Positions 1 to 11,126 of a stretch of DNA of 64,000 nucleotides are shown one piece after another. The position numbers and the translations under genes were made by a program. Below the pieces are notes generated by a model. It saw nothing but the letters and a program-made list of their open reading frames with translations. It searched no databases and was not told the DNA's origin. Position 1 is the first letter of the stretch, and the number at the start of each line of letters is the position of its first letter. The stretch comes from Periconia sp. R9002 (Eukaryota; Ascomycota; Dothideomycetes; Pleosporales; Periconiaceae). The stretch spans positions 1 to 64,000 of the forward strand of contig JAMAHW010000065.1 of the NCBI GenBank assembly GCA_023627715.1, given 5' to 3'.

Positions 1-255
1 ATTTTTCCTTAAATAAATTAATAATTAAATTTGCATTTTTCCCCCCCCCCCCCCCCCAACAGATACGATATTAAAAGAACACATTTGCTATCCAAAACAC
101 TAACTACTGAAAAAAGAAAACAATTTCACACAACCCCCATCTCCCACCACTACCCACCTATTCTCACACCTCCTCCCCTTCTTCTTACACATCCCATTAC
201 ACACACACACAACCCGCAAACCATCCATCCTCGGCCCCTCCTAGTTCCCGCGGCA

Positions 256-283
256 ACATATCGATAATCCGTAATCGATATGT
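256..283. repeat. Perfect inverted repeat, 10-bp arms, 8-nt loop
   Basis: ACATATCGAT at 256-265 is followed by an 8-base spacer and its exact reverse complement at 274-283. It could form a hairpin or bind a dimeric protein. A third ATCGAT follows at about 293. No function can be assigned. Confidence 0.7.
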
Positions 284-633
284 AGCCTAGGCAATCGATA
301 CGCTACGGCTGCCAACACGGCACCACATGCGGACGAATGAAAAAAGAAGGACCCACTTCATATCCTGCAATATGGTCTCCACGCCAATTGCCCACGAGAG
401 GAGCTGATTGATCACCAGCCGTTCTCCCGTTGTGCCGGTTCGGCCGGCCGTGTGCTAGTCGCTCGATAGTGTGAATGGACTTGCCGTCATGCATACGCGT
501 AAGCAAAATGGCCCCTCGTCGTCGTCATGTGTTTGGTTTTTCTGTCACTCTGTGTCGTAAGTTATTCAACCTTGTCTTGCTCGGTAGTTGCCCCTTCCTC
601 ATGTGTCCTGAACCCCCTGTGCAGATTGCAGCG

Positions 634-650
634 TTGTTTCTAAGAAACAA
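634..650. repeat. Odd palindrome with GTTTCTAAGAAAC core
   Basis: Eight-base arms (TTGTTTCT and AGAAACAA) surround one central A. The core contains TTCTAAGAA, similar to inverted TTC/GAA heat-shock-factor half sites. The same 13-base core recurs at 20756-20768. No nearby start codon makes a promoter role obvious. Confidence 0.5.
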
Positions 651-948
651 ACCACATCACTATTTTATTGTATTCATCTCATTGTTTCACAGCTCACTCT
701 CAAGGGAAAGGCAAGGGACGTCTTGTAATTAAACCATTATTACTCCGTTTGACTACTTAAGGCCTACGCGGATTAATACACATTATCATGCCTCCGAATT
801 AGGGAGAGCATGTAACCAATCCAAACCCCGTCGATGAATACACCTATTTTGACTATATGTACTTTCAAAGCACTGCCTGTTATACAACAATGAACTCCTT
901 CTGTACTATGTACAATCTACTCATGCTGCTCACCCAGGATGTGTGAGC

Positions 949-3298
949 TCAGTAGCGATACCTTACTGTCCGTGCATCGCTTTCGAAGGGCTCGTGTAAG
1001 ATCTCCATCGGTCTCTCTGGTACGTTCTCATCAACATATCGCCTAGACGACGATGGAAGGGTATACCGGCGATCATCATATGTCCCTTGGTGAACGCTCA
1101 CTTCACGGTATTGCGGTGCAGCAACCCTAATATGTCCTGGTTGCACGCTCTCATGACGGGCGTATCCCTCGGGAATCTCCCGTGGTGGTGGTTGCGGTCG
1201 AACGCTGAAAGCTCGAGACGGTCTGTAATCGCGGGGCGGTCCCATTTCATCGTAGAGCCCAGATTGCCTTCGTTCCAGTACCTCTGATGGGCGATACCCA
1301 ATCTCCACTGGGCGATGAGATGTCTCTCGCCCATACGCTCTAGCATCTATAGCTTCGGGATCGGAGACTTCCACATAACGTCGGGGTGGAGGCGGCGGCA
1401 TTCTTTGGATGTGATCATCTTCATAAACGATTGTTCGAGCGGGAGCGCGCATTGTGGGTTCCCGCGTCACTGCACGTTCGTAGTAAGGATCCACCTCGAT
1501 CATCCTGCTAGGTGGAGCAACCGAATGTCTCATGTCCGCAGGCGCCGCGTAATACTTGTTGCCATATTGATCCACAACAATTTGACGCGAAGGGGGTGGT
1601 GCCATTACCATTGGTGATTGGGGTCGGGACACATACTCGTGAACAGGAGACCGCGATCGCTCATGAATATATCGGGGTGCAGCCGATGGACGAATGGACC
1701 CTTCTCGGTAGATTGCATGCTCCGAAGGTCGCTCGGCGAAAGCATGAGATGCTGCGCGAATAATCCGAGGCTCGGGTGCAGTATAAAGGTCGCCTTCTGT
1801 CGGAGACAACGGCCGCCTGGCGTACTGAAGGCTTGCAACCCGCCGTAAATCATCTGCGCGCTCGGCTCTTCTCTGGGGACGAAGGGAACCCGGGGACAAT
1901 TGGTCCTCATGATAGCGTGGGGCACGAGTCACATGCTCTGCTTCTCTTGTAAAACCGGAAGGCCCTCGGCTGGCCTCTCGCGCATATACAATCTCCTCGC
2001 GGGCCAAAGGTGATGCAAACGGAGGTGGTGAGACCTGCTCCTCCTTGATGACTACAGTATCAGGCGATCGAGCAATACGTTTGTTCATGGTGGTGTTGTT
2101 GTTGGCATTATTGCGCTTTTGCTCTCTCTTACGTTTGCGGTTGTTCTGAATCCGTGGCACTGGGCCTGCTGGACTGTGGTTCGGAGATCTAAGACATAAT
2201 CAGTAAGTCCGGCATTGTTTTTGCTATAGTTATACATGTCAATGCAAAAGCCACAAGTTGGCCATTAGGCCGATGAAGCCATGTCAAAATTGTGGCTTTG
2301 TACTGGGGTATAATGATTTGAAGACTGGAAACGTAGGACAAGGAAACACAAGAACCATACCCATTCGCAACCCCGTTGGTGCCACGACCACGTCCTCTCC
2401 TAGCATCTTGAGGACTTGTTTCGGCTGGTGGAGGGGAGTAGTCAGATTCATCCAGGTCTTCATGCACATGTGCTGGTTCAGGCTCGTATATATCTAGCTC
2501 ATCGGTGGGTTCATATTCCTCATCAAGATCGATCACTGTATGAGCGGCGTGTTCTGGGACAACTTTGGGAGAATTCAACTGAGCATTTCCTGTGGAACGT
2601 CTGCCCTGCACGGTAAGTGAGTCTGTTCCATCAGCATTGGCATTCTGACTGCGATCAATCTCTGAGGATGACCAACTGTCCGCTTTGCTAGAATAATACG
2701 AGTTTTCATCGAAAGACTCCGCACCATCACTACTAGCGGCGGCCGTGATCGTCAGACCAGATACAGGCTGGACCAAACTGTGAGCCTGCCTGAGGAGATT
2801 CTCCACGTCGAGCGTCTCCCGCTCCTCCTCATTGCTGCGACCCTTTTTGTCCAATTGATCCTTCAGCAACCGTTCTAGCTGCTGCCGTTTCAACTGCAAT
2901 TCTGCCCTGATAAGATGTTCAGACTTAGTGAGCAACACGGGATCGATTCCCGACGCTGGCTTGGCGGAGAAAGGGCGAGAGCCATGGGGAGTAGGCGAGG
3001 AAAAGTCGTTCTTTGGCGGCGATTGAAATTGTGGAAATGATCCCTCCGGACGCGGAGGCAACTGATAACCTATTCCATTCGAGGTACTATTGACCGTGGG
3101 CTTGGGGGGTAGAGAATTCTGCGGACGCGGTGCAACCTGTTCTAGTACTTTTGAAGGCAGACGAATGCGGGGGTGTTTGCTAGCAAGAACATCGTCGCGT
3201 ATCTGCAATAGCTGTTCCAAGAACTCAGACTCCCGACGGGCCTCACTAGGTACGACGCTGTTGCCGTTGAGAAGTGGAGGTGCCGCGGTAGTCGGCAT
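949..3298 (-). CDS. Uncharacterised disordered Pro/Arg-rich protein
   Basis: Two-exon model: 3298-2361 and 2188-949, 725 codons plus stop. The intron uses GTATGG and TCTTAG, with CTGAT upstream of the acceptor. The frame runs through the junction as ...VANG-SPNHSPAG.... The N-terminal half has a helical, charged stretch around residues 130-165 (LKRQQLERLLKDQ) and then an acidic segment (DLDEEYEPTDELDIYEPE). An RGRGR patch precedes the junction. The C-terminal half opens with a lysine/arginine-rich stretch (NNRKRKREQKRNN) that looks like a nuclear localisation signal, followed by VVIKEEQVSPPPF and repeated Arg/Tyr/Pro-rich sequence including VDQYGNKYYAAPADMR. No enzymatic domain is recognised. 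A nuclear or RNA-associated role is only inference from composition. Divergent from the nucleotidase gene starting at 3731. Confidence 0.75.
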
Positions 3299-3730
3299 TG
3301 TATTTCAACTTACGATGCTCTGGGCAAGCACACTGGGCGTTGCAACTAGAGAGCGGCTCAAATACAAATACAGGATGCGAGCATTGTGTCGCGACGTGAT
3401 AAGTGGTTGAAAAGCTAAGGGGGTGATGGTTGGTTGGAGGAAAGGTGTTGGACTTCCGTTTCGCGCATCATGAAGAAGCACGAGCCAAGACTGCTAGGCG
3501 AGGTTAGTCATACTACCACGTGCTATGCTTTCTTTTCACTATCATTCCAAGGTTCATAACACGGTCAATGTTTGTACTCGTCACTGCTGGATTTGAGGGC
3601 TGAAAGATTTTTTTTTTTGATTTTTCTGAGTTCGTGACGCAGGAAATTGTTAGTCCCTATCGTATCTTGTTCCCAGGTAGTACTTACTCACTCCTAGGTA
3701 GCCCTACGTACCCCGTATCTTCTAGCCACC
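3299..3730. promoter_or_regulatory. Divergent intergenic promoter region
   Basis: This 432-bp gap separates two divergently transcribed genes and must hold both promoters. A T-rich tract lies at about 3609-3620. The plus-strand start codon is preceded by CCACC, a good fungal initiation context. No specific factor site is claimed. Confidence 0.5.
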
Positions 3731-4649
3731 ATGTCTGAAGATGAAAAGCCTGTTTTCTTCTTCGATATAGACAACTGTGTATGTTGAAATAGTCAATCTC
3801 TACGATGGACCGTATACTCATCACTTCAATAGCTTTACCCGAGGAGTGAGCATCCCATGATCTGTTTAACGTCCATCACTAAACCGACTTGTTATAGGCA
3901 CAAAGGTACAGGAGATGATGGGTGAACTCATAGGTTTGTAGAAATTCATTTTTTGATTCCCAAGGTGCTTGCCTGACAATCTCCAGATAAGTTCTTCGAG
4001 GATCACCTTTCACTTTCTCAGCAAGACGCCTACAATCTGCACCAGAAATACTATCGGGAGTATGGTCTGGCCATCGAAGGCTTGGTCCGACACCACAAGG
4101 TGAACGCGCTAGAGTACAATTCGAAGGTAGACGATGCATTGCCTTTGGATGGTGTTATTAAGCCCGATCCCGAGCTTCGACGTCTCCTTGAGGACATTGA
4201 CAGGACCAAAGTCCGATTGTGGCTATTCACCAATGCCTACAAAACTCACGGGACCCGGGTAGTGAAGCTGCTTCAGATCGACGACCTTTTTGAGGGTATG
4301 ACGTTCTGTGACTATGGCTCGGAAAAATTTGCGTGCAAGCCGCACGCTGAAATGTACGACAAGGCAATGCAGGAAGCCGGCGTCAAGTTCAACAAAAACT
4401 GTTATTTTGTGGGTACGTTGATTGGTTACCGACCTGCTCTTTTCCCTCGGTTTCGTCATGCTTACTTTGCTACAAGATGACTCCGATATCAACACCAAAG
4501 CTGCAGCGGCCCGGGGTTGGAATACAGCGCATCTGGTCGAGCACGGCTCTTCGGAACCTGCGAACGCCGGCGCAATTCCCCAGATCCGAAGTCTTTTGGA
4601 GCTGCGCGAGATATTCCCTCAATTCTTCAAAAGCAAGACGGCGCAGTGA
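3731..4649 (+). CDS. HAD-family pyrimidine 5'-nucleotidase (Sdt1-like)
   Basis: Five exons: 3731-3778, 3833-3845, 3898-3933, 3987-4412, 4477-4649; 231 residues. Motif I is FFFDIDNCLYPRS, with the nucleophile and acid/base aspartates at D12 and D14. Exons 2 and 3 are only 13 and 36 nt but complete the family's N-terminal cap region in frame. Motif II is LWLFTNAYKTHG. Motif III and the acidic loop are CKPHAEMYDKAM and YFVDDSDINTKAA, the last spanning intron 4. These features match the yeast Sdt1/Phm8 pyrimidine nucleotidases, soluble enzymes that dephosphorylate UMP, CMP and related monophosphates. The exact substrate is inferred from the family. Every intron has GT/AG ends, and intron 3 has CTGAC shortly before the acceptor. 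Confidence 0.92.
3833..3845 (+). other. 13-nt microexon of nucleotidase gene
   Basis: Only CTTTACCCGAGGA lies between an AATAG acceptor and a GTGAGC donor. It supplies the Leu-Tyr-Pro-Arg of the conserved DIDNCLYPRS motif. Without it the frame and the motif are broken. Confidence 0.85.
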
Positions 4650-4999
4650 GACGATTGAATGAATCATAACTAGACCAACGGATAGAAGATTCAAAGATTA
4701 GACATGAATAGTACCTGGGAATAAGATGCCCTTATGATAGCTCTGATTACCGAGTCAGCGTCCAAAATATTCACCTTAACTAACAAATACTTGACTAAAT
4801 CGAAGCACAGTTTAGAAGGTTACGCCTATGAGGCGAATGTACAGTATAATAATCAGCCCGTTCAATCCACGGTCCCTCAGCCCTATTTCGCTTGGCATTT
4901 ATCTTACTAGGCACCAGTAAGACAGTGGATGCTCGATACCTCCGAGCACTTTTAACCTCCGGAACTTGATAACGACTTTAGCTTTCTCAAAATCGTGTA
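4650..4999. other. Intergenic, nothing recognised
   Basis: This 350-bp gap lies between two plus-strand genes. It holds the 3' flank of the nucleotidase gene and the presumed promoter of the next gene. No repeat or RNA gene is seen. Confidence 0.5.
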
Positions 5000-5983
5000 A
5001 TGGAGTCACCAGTAACGCCTACCTATTTCCAGACAATGTCTCCCACGACACCAGCATCTCCATCTACCCCGCAGCCATCAGCTCCCCCGCCCTCGACCAA
5101 CGACACCGAAATTAATCCAAACACCGAGTCTAGCCAGCCGACCACCGATGAACCGACAGTCGTCCCACCACGCAAACCTCTTCTACGCCTTGAGCTCCGC
5201 GACCTCGACTCCAAAGGTGCACGCTCCTTCCTCCGCCTGATCCACGCTACCCATGCCCTCGAGTATGCCGTTTCCACAGTCCTTCACCACCTCTACCTCT
5301 CCCTCCCCACCGACAGTATTCCACCTACCCGCTCTGTCACTCTCATTCTCGAAGCCATGGGCGGCGTAGCTTACACAACGGGCTCCTCCCTCGATTCCGA
5401 TCATAAAATCATCCACCTCAGTACAGACTACATCATGCACGTTCCCGAATCGCGCCGCAAAGAAGAAATCATGGGCGTCCTCGTGCACGAGATGGTGCAT
5501 TGTTGGCAGCATGACGCTAAAGGGACTGCGCCGGGCGGACTGATTGAAGGCATCGCGGACTGGGTCAGATTAAAAGCTGGCTTTGCACCGCCGCACTGGA
5601 AGAAGAGCGCGGGCGAGAAGGATAAATGGGACTCCGGATACGAGCGGACCGGGTTTTTCCTAGAATGGCTCGAAGATCGATTCGGGGTGGACATTGTCCG
5701 GAAAGTCAACGCGGGGTTGAGGGAGTGCGAGTATGAGGGCGGAAAGGTCTGGCGGGATTGCTGTGGAACGGACGTCGAGACTTTATGGGGGGATTATAAA
5801 AAGAGTCTGGAGAAAGAAGAGGATGGAAAGGAAGATGAGACAGAAGGTTCTGAAAACCCAAATCAAGATGAGAATAGTACCAAGGAACCTTTGCCTGAAG
5901 GACAGGCTTCCGGTCCAGCGAATGCGAGAAAACCGGATATCCCAACTAACCCAGTAATTCCTGTCCGACCGAGGTTCACTTAA
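5000..5983 (+). CDS. Basic-secretory-protein-like putative zinc peptidase
   Basis: Uninterrupted reading frame of 327 residues. Residues 1-60 are Pro/Thr/Ser-rich and disordered. The central domain (about 65-265) has LVHEMVHCWQH, an HExxH zincin signature at H163, E164 and H167, followed by GLIEGIADWVRL, and it ends with the aromatic, charged segments YERTGFFLEWLEDRFG and TLWGDYKK. This order matches the plant basic secretory protein family (PF04450), which also occurs in fungi. Activity of the family is presumed proteolytic but is poorly characterised. The C-terminal 60 residues are acidic and disordered. No signal peptide or membrane segment is visible, so a cytosolic location is inferred despite the family name. 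The gene converges with the minus-strand gene ending at 7039. Confidence 0.85.
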   Translation: MESPVTPTYFQTMSPTTPASPSTPQPSAPPPSTNDTEINPNTESSQPTTDEPTVVPPRKPLLRLELRDLDSKGARSFLRLIHATHALEYAVSTVLHHLYLSLPTDSIPPTRSVTLILEAMGGVAYTTGSSLDSDHKIIHLSTDYIMHVPESRRKEEIMGVLVHEMVHCWQHDAKGTAPGGLIEGIADWVRLKAGFAPPHWKKSAGEKDKWDSGYERTGFFLEWLEDRFGVDIVRKVNAGLRECEYEGGKVWRDCCGTDVETLWGDYKKSLEKEEDGKEDETEGSENPNQDENSTKEPLPEGQASGPANARKPDIPTNPVIPVRPRFT

Positions 5984-7038
5984 GCATCATCGTAGATCAT
6001 CTGCGTACGATGTGTACGAGGGAATAGATGCACTTCCTCCTCATTCAACTCCTGCGATTGTTGAATTCACGACACGAAACCGGGCTGCCTCAGCCTACAT
6101 ATATAATAGATACCCCATCCTTGAACTCGCTTAGTTACTTCTCAAATATCCATTCATCTTTTCTCCATCTCTTCCCCGGCAGTGAGATTCCCCCCCAATC
6201 GAGCTACTCCACCGCATATTCCACACATGCATGGAAACCGTGAAAGAACAGGATACCTACCTATATCGCGTTTACAATGTTAGTTAAATGTAACCAGGGT
6301 GGTTACACTACATCATCAATATCTCGATACCAAACAAACGACTCTGTAGGTACCTGGGGTTTATTCAACATAACACAAGGAGAAACGTGATGCATTCATT
6401 CCACCGAGTATAATATTTCATGCCATTAAACGCTAACAACACCACACCACACACCAAAATCCGGACCTATCCTCTTCCCACCACCAGCACCAACCCACAC
6501 ATACAAAAGAAAAAACGGAAATTAAGAAAGACAATATACACTAGACAAAGGGGGCGTTTTATATATACGGGACCATTTGTGTATGATTTGATGAGAAAGG
6601 AAAAGGAGACATGTAGGTGATGTGATTTTGAAGAGAGTTTTTTGCGGACGTAGTAGAGAGGAAGGAGAAACAGTGATTCGTTTTCCCGTATCGGACGCTA
6701 GGAAGATGGGGGAAACGCTTTGATGATGATGATGATGCTTGAAACGGCAAGCGTTGTAGATGAGATGGGAGATTTTGAGAGAGGAGAGAGAAGAAGCCAA
6801 GGACTATGACAACATTGAAATCATTCGTTGTGCCCTCCGAAAGAACTTCATGCAGAAATAAACGCTCGTCCTGTAGCGCGGGAGGGGGAAGGGAGGAAGG
6901 TAGATGGGTATATCAAATCAAATCGACACGGACGAGGGGGTTTCAGAAGAATAGTTGACATTGCATTCCCTGTTCTCTGTAGTAGAAGAATAGTTTTGGG
7001 TGTTCGCTTTTCCTCTAAAGGAACAACAGGGGATGGAT
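5984..7038. other. Convergent intergenic region
   Basis: Two convergent genes share this 1,055-bp gap, so 3' untranslated sequence is expected at both ends. Short frames here are low in complexity and unconvincing. A GTAGGTACCT motif of the kind scattered through the window lies at about 6345-6356, and a short TGATGATGATGATG run at about 6720-6735. Confidence 0.5.
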
Positions 7039-7863
7039 CTACAAGGCGCGGCACTGGAGACTCTGGATGGCGGAGTCGAAGCCTTCGGGGAGGGTGTGCT
7101 GGACGTTTTGCTCGCCTTCGCCGGTGAGGCAGAGGGGTTCGCCGCCGCATTCGGCTTGACTGTGTGTTTGAGAAGAGTTTTGTCAGTGTTTATTTTCTTT
7201 TGTAGTGTTTGGGGTTTGCGAATGGACGTTCGGATGGTGGGTTGGGGTGGGGGTTCCTGGCATTTCCGACTCTTGATCGACCACCAGACCCACTTCCCTG
7301 CATGTCCTCCTCTTCCATTATGATGCATGTCTCTTGCCCGATGTATTTTTTACTGTCCACTCGTTTCGTTTTCGCTTCCTGTGATATTACTCCCTGCTAA
7401 CGAACCAGGTCTACTCATCCCCCCTCCCAACCCAGTATAGGTAGTATAAGAGTAAGTAAACAGAACTTACGCGTAGAACTCGCACTTGTAACCATCGTTG
7501 ACGATCAAACTCCTAGTGTTGGAAGCCCAGTTACCGAAGAAGCTGTTGAGGCTGAAGCAGAAGTCACCGGTGACGGGGACGGAGACGTAGTCGGTAGCGA
7601 TCCTATCGCCGGCAAAATCTTGCTGCTTGAAGATAGTAGCGGCACGGCCATCGGAGGGAGACTTGTCGCACTGCATGGAACCATGTCTATGTGTCAGCTG
7701 GTAGTTCTGGATTGGCAAGGGCAAAACGGCGTAGTTGTTGGAGAGGGATGGGATGGCACGGGACCCGACGCACGTATTCACCTCGCTGGACGAGGGAGGT
7801 AGGGAGGGCAGAGACGGCTGCGGTAGCGCTCAAGAGAGCCGAGGCGAAGAATGTAGCACGCAT
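7039..7863 (-). CDS. Small secreted cysteine-containing protein
   Basis: Three-exon model: 7863-7774, 7670-7471, 7159-7039; 136 residues. Residues 1-19 (MRATFFASALLSATAAVSA) form a clear signal peptide, probably cut before LPTSL. The mature protein of about 117 residues has six cysteines: CDK, DFCFS, YKCEF, AECGG, PLCLT and the C-terminal LQCRAL. The even number is consistent with three disulphides. No enzymatic domain is recognised. This could be an effector-like or surface protein, which is inference. Intron 2 is unusually long (311 bp; GTAAGT to CACACAG with CACTGAC upstream). Intron 1 (GTGCGT to ATGCAG) is the least certain junction, but it alone joins the signal peptide frame to the rest without a stop and gives an even cysteine count. 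Confidence 0.75.
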
Positions 7864-9449
7864 ATTTTCTGATTGTAGTCGTTTGAGGGATCAATGGAAG
7901 CAGATCAAACAGCACGGTTCTGAGGGGCGGATTAACTCGTGGTCGAGGGTTTTGTTTCGAAAGGGTTTGAATAGCAAAAACGAGTGTGGAAGCGTCGTAT
8001 CCCAGGAACGAGGCAGAAAAGAGGATAATCAATTCACTAGGAACGAAACAGCTTGAGAGAGAACAAATGAGTGACTGAGTGACGGGAAGGTTTAGGATCC
8101 GAACAAGAGGACGAAAACCAAGCAGGAGAGCGGGCACCCGCCAGACGACCCCCTAAGACCTTATATGAAAGGGACCAAAGTCCGTTCGTTCGTCAGTCAA
8201 GACCAGACGCAAGGGCATAGCCAAGCTGACTGGTGCGATGGGATGGTAATTTCTGGTGCCTTATTCAGCCATGGCGCGCGGCTCCTAACGGGGGCCATGC
8301 CCAAACGGGCAACCAAATCTGCCTACAATTCCATTTTGGGAGAAATATCGATGACGAGGCCTAGGCCGTGGCCAATGAACGTCAGGGTCCGGCTTAGCTT
8401 ACGCCTTGTTTTGGCGCAAACAATACACGGGAGATTACCCAAGGTGCTCTGCAGACACGAAACGAAACAACTGAATCTCTAGTCGACGCCGCCCATTGGC
8501 TGCCTGCCCTTGGCCCCTCAAAACAGGCACAGTCCGCTTGCTCGCTTGTGCCCGAGAGGATGGATGGTGTTGTGCATCTTTCGTGGTTGTTTTTAGATTT
8601 GGGTCTGGGAGATCAATCTGTTCAAAAGGATCATGCTTTCTTCTTGTGGTTATACCATCTTCCCTTGCGAGAATTCCCATCCAACATCCTTTCTCTACCC
8701 ATGAAAGAGCCCCCTATATGCAGTGTAGCTCTAATGCCTATTACGTCTCACTGTCCTGCACACATCTCGCACGTAATCGTCCACCGTGCACGCCGCCCCC
8801 TCCAACCTTTTTCAATTCTAGGCCTTGCCATTCCCTCCACGACCCAATCGTTTGCCAATCATTTGGTAACGCGGACGCGGGGGAACGGGGTCAAGGGGCC
8901 GCATGTTGGCCGAGCCTACCGTTAGGAACACCGCTCGTCATAACCCTTTCCATGTCCGAACTTTTCTGTTGCGGTATTACCTTATTGCGTATGTAGTGCG
9001 TTGTCTTTTTCCTTCCTTCTCTACTCACCTAGTAAATGTTCAACTTTTTCTTAAAAAATAGGCAGAAAGCCTGCTTATCTCAATTCGCAGCATGAGTTGC
9101 TTTCACACTGAATCGGTTAATATAGATGCCCATGTCAATCACCAGTCAATGAGCCCAATCACGATCCAACGGTGGCTTTCGTACACCGGAGTCAGCATAT
9201 GAGATTGTGTAAAAAAAGGCGCCCCTCCGATATCCCAACTATAGTAAGGACTGAAAATAGGTATATATTACAATTCCCTCTCACGCCGTGACCAACCTGA
9301 TACCTATCATATCCCATTCATTCATACATGCATACAAAGATAGCGACCGTAACCTGTACTAATCGTTCACCACATGTTTCCTCAATGCCCGTGATGTGTA
9401 ACCTTTACTCCATCGCTGATGACCAAAAGTGCTTGGTAACTGGCTGCCC
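7864..9449. other. Intergenic, no supported gene
   Basis: This 1,586-bp stretch lies between two minus-strand genes. The right part is the 3' flank of the Zn2Cys6 gene and the left part should contain the promoter of the secreted-protein gene. Open frames up to 166 codons near 8496-8996 lack recognisable domains, splice context or codon structure. Confidence 0.5.
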
Positions 9450-11126
9450 TTATAGCTCCGGTGATGACGATGACGATAAGCGCGCCCAGTCAGGGGATTG
9501 CCGGATCGTCTCCATGGCTTGCGCTGGCGGAGGTGGGCTGGTGCTGCTGTCTTCTCCGTGCCTTGTCCTGTCCACCAGCACCGCAGCTGCGTTATCCCGT
9601 ACCTTGATGTACGGGCTCCCCTCTCGACAATCCCAGCAGACGCACCCCTCGGGGTGAAACCTTTTGGGTATAATTCCACACACCTCGGCCGGCCAGCTCA
9701 GCGCCTTGCGGGTTTCTTCGTTCGAGATCTTCCAAATGTTGCCCACCAACTCTTTCCCCCATGCATTGAACCACATGTTCGGTGCCCTGTAGATCCCTAT
9801 CGCCCACACCGCCAGGATGATGAGGGCCATGGGTCTTTGTTCTTGTACGAGGTCAAAAAAATCTCGGGACACGGTCATTGGCCATATTAGCGCATTCGCC
9901 CACAGGGGTGGCTTGCAGGGCATGTTCATGAAGAAGCGCTCCCAGCTGCTGATTGCGTCTCGGTAAATTTGCTGGTATTCCGGTTCCACAGCTGGCGAAG
10001 TGTCTACATAGTATTGGAGAAACCGTATCACCTTCTCGCCTTTGGCATGCATGACGCATGGTTTAGGCTTGCTGGGCGGTGGTCTTATAAGCTCCCGTAG
10101 GTTCCCTGTCTCCACGATCGACTGAGTCGCCCCAACGGCCGACCATGCATGCCTCAATATTTGAATAACGCCTACGAAGGTGGTAAGGGGGCTTTCAATG
10201 CTTTCAAATCCGAAAACGATGGGCAGACCGAGAGTGTACACGGCCGTGAGGAAGGAAAAGGCGGTGATGGCGCCGCCGTTGTCGACATTGACCTCGGTGA
10301 CGGAAGAACGAAACGCGATCAGGGCCTGCTCATGTTGTTTGCTGGCGGCGTAGGTATGGCGATTGCGATTCCGCTCGTCGACAAAGGAAAGATGGAGGGC
10401 GGAAAAGGCCAGAACGCTGTGCATCAGGAACATGTGGTTCTTGGCCTCCCCCGGCAGATTGACTTGAAAGAGAGACAGGGTATCTCTCGGAGACAGGGTA
10501 AGAGATGATTGGGTTGCATAGTGCCGGAGCAGTTCCACGTCTTCGGTGTCGAACGTGGGTATAGGTACGGCGAAAGGAAGGCGCCCGTCAGTGGGGTACG
10601 GCCTAGCATGCACTCGTCAACTCTGCTGCAGCGCGCCGGTAGATGAATTGAGTGGGACGGGTGAGATGAAACGGGATTGGGTCCAACTAACTGAACGAAA
10701 GCCCTCTCAAAGACAGGGCGAACGGCGGCACTCCACGCGGTAAAGTCGCATACGGCTCCCCATTTTGTGCAGTTGCCGCACCGAGGCATGCGCATGTCGC
10801 ACTATACAGAGAGTCAGTGACATTAGGTAAGGTAAGATTAAGAAGATTAGGCATGATGCTCTGATGTGGCCAAGTGTGTATGTATTGTAGTACTGTAGGA
10901 GCGGTAGGCTTGCACTAGCTTCCGAAAGCATATCTTACATGGCCATCCATTTGTACACCGAGTCGATACATATGTAGAAGAGTGACTAGCCATGGCAAGT
11001 ATGCACATTGATCGTCATGTACAGTAACGTTACCATAGTTAGGCGACATACCTTCTTTCTTCTCTTCTTGCATTGGCTGCAGCCATTTCGACTCTTGGTA
11101 TGATATTTGCGCAGTCCACCAGCCAT
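9450..11126 (-). CDS. Zn2Cys6 fungal transcription factor
   Basis: Three-exon model: 11126-11052, 10801-10737, 10602-9450; 430 residues. Exons 1 and 2 join to give the binuclear zinc cluster CSQCKKRRKK-CDMRMPRCGNC...C, spaced C-x2-C-x6-C-x6-C-x2-C-x6-C at residues 16-41, preceded by HTKSRNG. This is the classical DNA-binding domain of fungal GAL4-type regulators. The rest begins PTFDTEDVELLRHYAT and resembles the C-terminal half of the short 'C6 finger' regulators. Intron 1 (GTATGT to TGTATAG) interrupts the zinc cluster, which is common in this family. Intron 2 (GTGGAG to GCTAG) is the best frame-consistent solution but its ends are less certain. Target genes are unknown. The neighbouring secreted-protein gene lies downstream on the same strand. 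Confidence 0.82.

Larger units (their letters stand above)
1..948. other. Gene-free left end, low complexity
   Basis: No supported gene. The first 250 bases are AT-rich, then C-rich, with a run of 17 C at 41-57 and CA-rich simple sequence around 197-212. A perfect 10-bp-arm inverted repeat lies at 256-283 and an odd palindrome at 634-650. The right end is the 3' flank of the minus-strand gene that stops at 949. Confidence 0.6.

Noticed and set aside
8496..8996. Plus-strand open frame of 166 codons
   Set aside because: No domain, no splice context, and an overlapping frame of similar length reads equally poorly.
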